Source: Ignavibacteria bacterium GWC2_36_12 (GTDB lineage Bacteria > Bacteroidota > Ignavibacteria > Ignavibacteriales > Ignavibacteriaceae). Taken from it: DNA of 37,734 nucleotides. Below are positions 31,627 to 37,734 of the stretch, piece after piece. Position 1 is the first letter of the stretch. Every line of letters begins with the position of its first letter. The DNA is taken from the NCBI GenBank assembly GCA_001802795.1, contig MGZZ01000177.1:1385-39118 (forward strand), in the 5' to 3' direction. Under the pieces are notes generated by a model that was not told the origin of the DNA, searched no databases, and saw only the letters and a program-made list of their open reading frames with translations. The position numbers and the translations under genes are program-made.

Positions 31627-32745
31627 TTAAGCTACTTTAGCCTTCTGATCGCAAAATCTTTGTACGAACGGAAGCACATTATTAAAAACATCCTCAAACT
31701 TCAACAGGTTCATACATTGAAAAGCCGGGCAACCCGATTGTCCACCTGTTGTAAAACAGTACTGCTCGTTTTTTTGAGGAGAACATTTTATAGTTTTACT
31801 TATATGATTATGATACTCACCTAATGGACGTGAGAACTCAGAATTAGTCGGACCATATATTGTGAAAGTAGGTTTCCCAAGAAGACTCGCAATGTAAAGC
31901 GGACCGGAATCATTGCCTATAAAAACTGAACACTGCCTTATTTGCATAATTAATTCTTGTATTGAGTGTGTTTGAATAACATTTATCTTCTCTTTTAATA
32001 ACAGAGTAATTATATCTCCTGGAATTCCCTTCGCGGGGGCGATTAAACAAACATTGTATTCATCTTTTAATCTGGTTGCCAAATCGATAAACTTATTCAA
32101 ATTCCACTCCTTCGCTTTCCATCCCCCGAAAGGATGAATAAGTATTTCCCCCACACGATTTATGCTCAGAGGAAAATTTTTTATTTCCACTCCCTTAACA
32201 CCAGGAATTTTAATAGTGATAACATCCAGATACCTGTCTATAAGATGAGGTGTTCTCCTTATGGGCGAATAATAGTCATAAATAGTTTTAAATTGTTCTC
32301 TGTTCATCCCGATTATTTCTTTAGCTCTTGAATTAAAAATCAACGTTGCGGAAGTCATGACCCCGGTTAGATCAAAAATGATTTGAGGCTTTGTCGATCT
32401 AAGTTTTTTCCTTGCTTTATGGCTTGCGATCCGATCGCGGAAATAAAAACTCCTGTGATCTAATTCACAGAATTCTAAATCAGAAAGTCCTGATTTATAA
32501 ATAGGTACGACTTCCTGGTAACAAACTATAATGATTTTTTTTCCGTAGTACTTTTGTATTTCTCTTAATGCTGGAATTGTAAATACTGTATCTCCTATTT
32601 TATGTAGCGATATGACAACAATATTACCATTCTTATAACCAAAAGTTCTATTTATTGACCTTACAACATATAAGAATGATTTAACGAAAGAATAAACAAA
32701 CTTAGCGAATAATTTATATTGGTTTATTGACTTGGTAATTTCCAC
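31627..32745 (-). CDS. Family 9 glycosyltransferase (heptosyltransferase-like)
   Basis: This 372-aa protein has the ADP-heptose:LPS transferase family fold: VVISLHKIGDTVFTIPALREI near residue 42, LIHPFGGWKAKEWN near 205, and the donor-site FIGNDSGPLYIASLLGKPTF near 272, with GPTN after it. A Cys-rich C-terminal stretch (KCSPQKNEQYC, GCPAFQCM) is typical of the family. Members add heptose to LPS core or other sugars; here it is embedded in a capsule/O-antigen-type cluster. It starts 14 bases after the C5-epimerase-like gene. Confidence 0.92.
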   Translation of the reverse strand: MEITKSINQYKLFAKFVYSFVKSFLYVVRSINRTFGYKNGNIVVISLHKIGDTVFTIPALREIQKYYGKKIIIVCYQEVVPIYKSGLSDLEFCELDHRSFYFRDRIASHKARKKLRSTKPQIIFDLTGVMTSATLIFNSRAKEIIGMNREQFKTIYDYYSPIRRTPHLIDRYLDVITIKIPGVKGVEIKNFPLSINRVGEILIHPFGGWKAKEWNLNKFIDLATRLKDEYNVCLIAPAKGIPGDIITLLLKEKINVIQTHSIQELIMQIRQCSVFIGNDSGPLYIASLLGKPTFTIYGPTNSEFSRPLGEYHNHISKTIKCSPQKNEQYCFTTGGQSGCPAFQCMNLLKFEDVFNNVLPFVQRFCDQKAKVA

Positions 32746-32759
32746 AGTTTCAATCTTAA

Positions 32760-33731
32760 TTAAGGAATAACTTTATTTGCATACATTAACTTCCCAAAAA
32801 GAGCACGGGTTTTTTTAATAAAACTTTTCGAATAACCTGTCCACTTTTCTGAATAATCCTTAAATTGATTTTCTCCTGTTATATAAAACATTGCCTTCAA
32901 TTGTTCTGCTACCAAAATATGATAAGTAAAGGAAGAATAATATTTTTTAGGATAATCGTATAAGTAATAACGGGTCCAGTGTTTTAGATCATAGTAAGAC
33001 AAAAGTTTTTTCAAAGAATCCACACCTTTAATAAATAGTTCATTTGCTTTTTCATTCTTGTTTAATAAGAATAAATCGTACAATCCGAATAATGAAAAAA
33101 TAAAACCATTTAAAACGCCCACCGTTCTTACCTGAGAGGGATATTCTTCATAGATTGGAATTGAATTAAAAAAATTTACTAAACCACCTTTACTGACTTC
33201 ATCTTTAAATGGGACTATAGCATCTAAAGACAGCTTTTCATAGTCGGAATTCTGAGTTAAAATTGCTGCCCGCGTTAATACTGAAATAGCCTCACCCTGT
33301 GCCATTGCAGATATCCATGAATGCTTCAATCCATATTCAGGAATTTCATAATTTAAAAGCCAAGTAGCACCATCATTCCTATTGACTCTATTTTTAATGA
33401 ACCAATCTGCCATTCTCAGAAATTTTATTTTAAATTCATCATCTTGAAATTTTGTTAAATAAAAATGCTCATACAATCCAAAAGCATATTGAGCAATAAC
33501 AATTGGATGCTCAATATCTGGTTTATTAAAACGACTAAATAAAGGAATCCCTTTCGGAGAAAATTTAGCCGGGTAATCTATTTTTGACCTAAAATCCAGA
33601 TAGTATCTTCCTAATTTTTGAGGTTTTTCAGAGATACAGCAACGCGTTAATGAGTTCCAATACTTTGCTTTTTCAGGGGAATAAAAAGTTAATAGTTTAT
33701 TAAGATAATTTTCAAAATTGTCCGGGTTCAT
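32760..33731 (-). CDS. D-glucuronyl C5-epimerase-like protein
   Basis: This 323-aa protein resembles the C-terminal catalytic (alpha/alpha) domain of heparan sulfate C5-epimerase (GLCE). Recognisable segments are WISAMAQGEAISVLTRAA near residue 137, TVGVLNGFIFSLFGLYDLF near 205 and the tyrosine-rich HWTRYYLYDYPKKYY near 250. It lacks the beta-rich N-terminal domain of the animal enzyme and has no signal peptide, so it would act on lipid-linked glycan inside the cell or bind it. The family epimerises glucuronate to iduronate in polymer form. Its operon neighbours are all glycan-building genes. Activity towards glucuronate here is inference. Confidence 0.82.
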   Translation of the reverse strand: MNPDNFENYLNKLLTFYSPEKAKYWNSLTRCCISEKPQKLGRYYLDFRSKIDYPAKFSPKGIPLFSRFNKPDIEHPIVIAQYAFGLYEHFYLTKFQDDEFKIKFLRMADWFIKNRVNRNDGATWLLNYEIPEYGLKHSWISAMAQGEAISVLTRAAILTQNSDYEKLSLDAIVPFKDEVSKGGLVNFFNSIPIYEEYPSQVRTVGVLNGFIFSLFGLYDLFLLNKNEKANELFIKGVDSLKKLLSYYDLKHWTRYYLYDYPKKYYSSFTYHILVAEQLKAMFYITGENQFKDYSEKWTGYSKSFIKKTRALFGKLMYANKVIP

Positions 33732-33746
33732 AAACTTTTTCTAAAA

Positions 33747-35159
33747 CTAATAAGTATTATTAATCTTTACTTCACTTTTTTGAGCATTAGATAAGCCGTT
33801 TGAATTATTATAAAAATAAATTAAGCTGCCGAACAATATCCAGAACGGAAGGTCGGAACTAACCCTGCCATAAAATAATAATCCAATACTATCAACAGTG
33901 CTCCTGACAAACATACTTGCACCTCCAGCAAATAAAGCAACAATGAAATAATATATTTCTTGTGAGCTATTTTTATATTTTTTAATTGTCTTTAATCCTA
34001 CTCTAAAATAAATTATAGGTAAAGCTAAAGCGACAACCAACCCGGAAATTCCTAGTTCTGAAAATAAAAAAAGAAAATAGTTATGAGACAAGTTAGAACC
34101 GTCAGTAAGACTGTAAAGCTCTTTAAGTATAGTACCAATTCCGCTATTCAGCATTACCGGAAAATAATTAAAAAATATGTATTTGTAAGCTCCGGGGCCA
34201 ATTCCAAAAACCGGATAATCTTTAATAATATCTACAGAGGTTGCCCAGAGATAATCCCGTTTTGCCAACCCGCTTTCAATTCTAAATGATAGAGTAATTA
34301 TTTCATTTAATGGTTCAAACAGAACGACAGCTAAAACCAAGACTACAGTTGAAATTATTAACCATTTAAAATATCTTCTTTTTAATATGTAAAACATTAT
34401 AACCGTACTGGTATACACCCCAAGAAATGCCGAACGTGATATAGTAAGAAACAATGCCAAACTAAAAAATAATAACAACAAAATATTTATTGTTATTATG
34501 GATTTTTTTTTGTAGCGAAATAAAAATGAAAGTATTAAAGGAATTGAAATCATATAAAATGCTGAAACAACATCCGGGTTTCCTATTAGTCCGGTAAATC
34601 TGCTCCTGATCCCTTCTGTAAAAAATGAACCTTCTATGGCGAAAGAAAGGATTGAACTTGATGCTAAAATAAATGATGCTATTGTTAAAGCTAAGAAATA
34701 ATTCCTGATATCTTTTTCATCATTAATTAAAGCATAAAAAAGATAAACAATAACAAAAAAAACCGTCTGCCTGGCAATCAATCCTAAACCGGAAATGGGA
34801 TAATCAGACATAACCGAAGATGCAATCATCGAAAAATAATAGAGTAATAAAAAATAGACCAGGAACCGGGGAATCCGCGGATACGAATAGAACCGGAGTC
34901 CAAATCTTTTTAAGAATAAATAACCTAACAGACTGAAATCAATTATTTGAACAAATGTTCTTAGGGACTGCCCTACGTCTCCTACAAGAGTAAAAAGGGA
35001 AATGATAACAAGTGCAAGAATAAATCTTTCCCCATATATATAAGTTAGAAGTATAAGCAATAAACCAATCCCACCCCAAAAAGCGTTCTCTCCAATCAGG
35101 ATTGCGCAAATTACCAGGATGAATGATATTAATACTATTTGCTTATTTGTTAACTCCAT
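33747..35159 (-). CDS. O-antigen ligase / Wzy-type polymerase
   Basis: This 470-aa polytopic membrane protein has about eleven hydrophobic segments. The large periplasmic loop (about residues 285-355) holds the Wzy_C/WaaL signature: RDYLWATSVDIIKDYPVFGIGPG followed later by SHNYFLFLFSELGISG. The conserved arginine and histidine expected in the loop are present. It either polymerises repeat units at the periplasmic face or ligates the chain to a carrier; sequence alone does not separate these. Position beside the flippase favours a Wzx/Wzy-dependent pathway. Confidence 0.9.
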   Translation of the reverse strand: MELTNKQIVLISFILVICAILIGENAFWGGIGLLLILLTYIYGERFILALVIISLFTLVGDVGQSLRTFVQIIDFSLLGYLFLKRFGLRFYSYPRIPRFLVYFLLLYYFSMIASSVMSDYPISGLGLIARQTVFFVIVYLFYALINDEKDIRNYFLALTIASFILASSSILSFAIEGSFFTEGIRSRFTGLIGNPDVVSAFYMISIPLILSFLFRYKKKSIITINILLLLFFSLALFLTISRSAFLGVYTSTVIMFYILKRRYFKWLIISTVVLVLAVVLFEPLNEIITLSFRIESGLAKRDYLWATSVDIIKDYPVFGIGPGAYKYIFFNYFPVMLNSGIGTILKELYSLTDGSNLSHNYFLFLFSELGISGLVVALALPIIYFRVGLKTIKKYKNSSQEIYYFIVALFAGGASMFVRSTVDSIGLLFYGRVSSDLPFWILFGSLIYFYNNSNGLSNAQKSEVKINNTY

Positions 35160-35211
35160 AAAAAATCATTATTGCAATGTAAGAGTAGAAAATAATTTCA
35201 TTTATTCCCGA

Positions 35212-35937
35212 CTATGTTTTTCTTGCTGCACAAATGAAATTTCTTGTAAGTATCTTCTCGGGTTTGCCTGTCTCTATTGTTAAAAAAATATTATAAGAGA
35301 ACTTGATCATTTTCCATAATATTAATCTGATAGTTCCTTTCAGGTTTTTGAGAAGAGGAGCAGTTTCATAAAAGCTTATCTTTTCAAATCCGGCATATCT
35401 TAATATCTGCTGAGCAGAGTTAGGTGTAAAAATAGTTAAATGAGTTAAATCACCATAAATCATTTTACCAGATGATATAGCTTGCCCGTTTGGAGTATGA
35501 ATTATAAATATTCCTCCCTTATTTAAATGTTCAAAAACACCTCTTACGATTGAAGTTATCTCCTCTTTATTAAAGTGTTCAACAAAATCGAGAGCTAATA
35601 TTATATCAAAACTACTTTTGTTCATTTGAAGATATTGCAAAGCATCAGCCACATCAACATTTAACTTCTTTGAAGAAGCAATCTTAATTTGCTCTTCGGA
35701 AATATCAATCCCCTGCAAATTTTCATATCCCTGGTTCCTTAGAAATTCGAGGAAAAAACCTCTGCCGCATCCAATCTCAAGAATTGAGGCATTACGAGGA
35801 TAATCTTTGAGTAGTGGCAAATACCTGAACTTATATCTTTTCCTTTCAGCAGCTATAGACTTTTCATCAAATGCGGATATGTGCTGCTTAAATGTGGAAT
35901 CATATTTCTGATACAACTTATTTCGAAAATCTGTCAT
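35212..35937 (-). CDS. Class I SAM-dependent methyltransferase
   Basis: This 241-aa protein has motif I ILEIGCGRGFFLEFL near residue 50, GIDISEEQI near 76, LALDFVEHFNKEE near 113, and GGIFIIHTPNG near 145. The C-terminal part (about 165-220) carries the AGFEKISFYETAP region and a hydrophobic helix. It matches UbiG/ Methyltransf_23-like enzymes common in polysaccharide loci, and would modify a sugar. Gaps are 52 bases to the Wzy-type gene and 65 bases to the flippase. It is the second methyltransferase of the cluster. Confidence 0.9.
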   Translation of the reverse strand: MTDFRNKLYQKYDSTFKQHISAFDEKSIAAERKRYKFRYLPLLKDYPRNASILEIGCGRGFFLEFLRNQGYENLQGIDISEEQIKIASSKKLNVDVADALQYLQMNKSSFDIILALDFVEHFNKEEITSIVRGVFEHLNKGGIFIIHTPNGQAISSGKMIYGDLTHLTIFTPNSAQQILRYAGFEKISFYETAPLLKNLKGTIRLILWKMIKFSYNIFLTIETGKPEKILTRNFICAARKT

Positions 35938-36002
35938 ATTCGATAACTTTTTAATTAAATTTTTTGTTCACACTAATATTATAATATCATTGATTGGACC
36001 AA

Positions 36003-37556
36003 TTATATATTCACATTATTTGTATCAGGAATAAACCGACTAAATAAATTATTGATAATTTTTATTGAAGAGTGATTTATAATATATAAATTCAAAAAAT
36101 AAATAATACAAAATAAGGATATTGAGAAAAGGCTTCCGTTAGAAAGACCGTCAAGAACAATTCTATTCATTAATAAAACTAATAAGTAACTCAGTAATCC
36201 ATTAAATAAATTTATGATTATCTCAGACATAAATACAGAGACAGCAGTGAGATTAATCTTCCTCGTTAAAATAAAAAGGCTCATTATAAAATATGAAATG
36301 TAACTGAGGGAAGAACTTAGTGCCAATCCATTTTGCCGGTAAGGTTCTACTAATATTATATTGAAAAATATTTTTAAGAACATTCCTATAATTGTAATCG
36401 TTAGAAGAGATTTTGCAAGATTAACGCTATAGAGCGTTTTATTCAGGATTACATAAACTGAGTAGAGAACCATGCTTACAGCATACAACCTTAGTACCTC
36501 AAATGTCATTCCCGTTCCCGTTGCTGTAAAATTGCCACGTTCAAATGCTAACCTTACAATAGTCTCACCATAAAAAATGAAGAGGAATGAGATAGGAACA
36601 AATATTACTATACTAATTCTTATACTTTCATTCAATATCTGATTCATGTCATGATCAGCTTCCCTGGAATATGCACCTGATATCCTGGGAAAAATTGCAG
36701 TGCCAAGAGCAAAAGAAAATATTGCAATTGGAAAAAGAAATAGGTTTTGCGCATAGTTAAGTGAAGCAATACCTCCGGCATCTACCTCATCATAGAAAAA
36801 CCTGTCGGCAATTGCATAAAGCTGTCCAATCGATTCTATCAGAACAATTATTAATAAGGAAGATTTGATTGTCGACATTATATAAGATTTTTCAAACCTG
36901 AATTTCCCTAATTTGAATTCGCCGAACTTGTTCGCTTTATATATTAGATAACTAAACTGGATAAGAATACCTACTGCATATCCTACAGGTATAGCATAAA
37001 TTCCAATGTCTCCTGATACAACAAAAACCAGGACTATTATTGATAAATTCAGAAACAAGTTGGATACCGATGGATATTTAAACTCTAATTTAGCCTGAAG
37101 GTAAGATGAAAGAATTGAAATACCTGCGGACAATGGAATTGTTAAAATAAATATTCTAAAAATTCTTTTGGCTGCTATACTTATCTCTTCCGACGGTGAA
37201 TGCAAATAAAGATCAACAATTAAATCTGAAAGCAATAGTAAAATAAGAGACAGAATAATACCGCCGAGTATGAAAATTCCAAAAACTTGTGTTGAAAATT
37301 TCGCTGCGTCAGAAGAATTTGCCGCAACAACTTTACTATAACCCGGCATAAAGTAATTTTGCCCCAAATAATAAATAATTGTATTTAAGGTAATGGGAAG
37401 GACAGCACCGACAAGATACAAATCGAATTCTCCACCTGTTCCAAAATATCCTGCATATATAATCTCACGTATAAAACCAAATCCTCTTCCAATCAGCATA
37501 AGTGCAGAAATAAATATCGATGCACCTGCAACAGTAGAAGTAAATTTTCGGGACAT
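36003..37556 (-). CDS. MviN/MurJ-like lipid-linked oligosaccharide flippase
   Basis: This 517-aa product starts at the ATG at 37556 (MSRKFTSTVAGASIFISAL), five bases after the upstream epimerase stop; a longer frame from 37640 would overlap that gene by 79 bases and reads as its shifted sequence. The MOP-superfamily flippase has about 14 hydrophobic segments. GRGFGFIREIIYAGYFG (near residue 22) is the MurJ-type N-terminal signature, with FALGTAIFPRISG near 285 and ESIRISIVIFVPISF near 307. It flips lipid-linked units to the periplasm. Genomic position argues for a dedicated glycan flippase (Wzx role) rather than lipid II, but the sequence is MurJ-like. Confidence 0.88.
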   Translation of the reverse strand: MSRKFTSTVAGASIFISALMLIGRGFGFIREIIYAGYFGTGGEFDLYLVGAVLPITLNTIIYYLGQNYFMPGYSKVVAANSSDAAKFSTQVFGIFILGGIILSLILLLLSDLIVDLYLHSPSEEISIAAKRIFRIFILTIPLSAGISILSSYLQAKLEFKYPSVSNLFLNLSIIVLVFVVSGDIGIYAIPVGYAVGILIQFSYLIYKANKFGEFKLGKFRFEKSYIMSTIKSSLLIIVLIESIGQLYAIADRFFYDEVDAGGIASLNYAQNLFLFPIAIFSFALGTAIFPRISGAYSREADHDMNQILNESIRISIVIFVPISFLFIFYGETIVRLAFERGNFTATGTGMTFEVLRLYAVSMVLYSVYVILNKTLYSVNLAKSLLTITIIGMFLKIFFNIILVEPYRQNGLALSSSLSYISYFIMSLFILTRKINLTAVSVFMSEIIINLFNGLLSYLLVLLMNRIVLDGLSNGSLFSISLFCIIYFLNLYIINHSSIKIINNLFSRFIPDTNNVNI

Positions 37557-37561
37557 TGATT

Positions 37562-37734
37562 TCAGGTTAGATGTAATATTGCTTTGAAGTAATCTACTGT
37601 CACTTTCAAACCTTCTGCACGACCAACTTTGGGTTCCCATCCTAGGATTTTTTTTGCCTTGCTTATATCGGGTTGTCTTACCTTCGGATCATCTTCAGGG
37701 AGAGGTTTATATACTATTTTACTTTTTGAACCGG
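37562..37734 (-). CDS. NAD-dependent sugar-nucleotide epimerase/decarboxylase, C-terminal end (cut by window edge)
   Basis: Only the last 56 residues are in the window. They read SKIVYKPLPEDDPKVRQPDI, then SKAKKILGWEPKVGRAEGLK, then VTVDYFKAIL to the stop. The P-x3-DDP-x2-R-x-PDI-x3-K-x2-L-x-W-x-P pattern is characteristic of the C-terminus of extended SDR enzymes, closest to UDP-glucuronate decarboxylase (UDP-xylose synthase). If so, it would supply a UDP-pentose to the cluster and use UDP-glucuronate, fitting the C5-epimerase neighbour. It is five bases before the flippase start. Confidence 0.85.
   Translation of the reverse strand, partial: GSKSKIVYKPLPEDDPKVRQPDISKAKKILGWEPKVGRAEGLKVTVDYFKAILHLT

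Noticed and set aside
37557-37640. Longer N-terminus for the flippase starting at 37640
   Set aside because: It overlaps the end of the sugar-nucleotide epimerase gene by 79 bases, and the extra residues are the shifted reading of that gene. The ATG at 37556 gives the typical MurJ-like N-terminus.

Overview
The window comes from a member of the Bacteroidetes/Chlorobi superphylum, most likely an Ignavibacteria-type organism (inference). The evidence is AT-rich DNA, two proteins ending in type IX secretion (T9SS) sorting domains with the NYPNPF signature, and a very large gingipain-type PorU2-like peptidase. Nearly everything is on the minus strand; the exceptions are an MHS transporter, a TonB/ThuA lipoprotein and one small orphan.

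Layout. (1) 1-6104, minus: a compact housekeeping run, purC > DUF971 > pgsA > pgpA > cinA > thpR > recA > recX (recX cut by the window edge). Genes touch or overlap except for two gaps filled with palindromic repeats (recX-recA and cinA-pgpA). (2) 6331-10848: an MHS symporter (+), an NmrA-like reductase (-), a T9SS-exported cupredoxin (-) and a TonB_C-ThuA lipoprotein (+), with two clear hairpin terminators. (3) 10892-18019: an AT-rich accessory island bounded by tRNA-Phe sequence. An intact tRNA-Phe(GAA) lies at the right end, and two 3'-derived tRNA-Phe copies carrying palindromic inserts lie at 17744 and 10892. Inside are a fused type IIG restriction-methylation-specificity enzyme, a DUF91/DUF5655-type PD-(D/E)XK protein with a frameshifted start, a SIR2-like protein with a zinc ribbon, and a DUF3800 protein. 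These four lie in one direction and look like an operon. A divergent 123-aa orphan and a repeat-rich regulatory region complete the island. No integrase is present. (4) 18215-25909: glmS and the giant PorU2-like T9SS sortase. (5) 26128-37734 (continuing beyond the edge): an extracellular or capsular polysaccharide locus with an initiating phosphoglycosyl transferase, DegT aminotransferase, GT2, GT4, GT9, GNAT, two methyltransferases, a glucuronyl C5-epimerase-like protein, Wzy-type polymerase/ligase, MviN/Wzx-like flippase and a sugar-nucleotide epimerase/decarboxylase.

How the parts fit. Region 1 couples RecA and its modulator to phospholipid, purine and NMN-salvage genes. GlmS feeds amino sugars to cell wall and glycan synthesis next to the glycan locus. 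The PorU2-like protein would process T9SS cargo such as the cupredoxin. The best candidate for an undescribed system is the DUF5655 / SIR2-like / DUF3800 trio downstream of the type IIG enzyme: a putative NAD-depleting or nuclease-based anti-phage module carried in a tRNA-Phe-targeted island. The defence role is inferred from domains and context; I do not recognise this arrangement as a named system.
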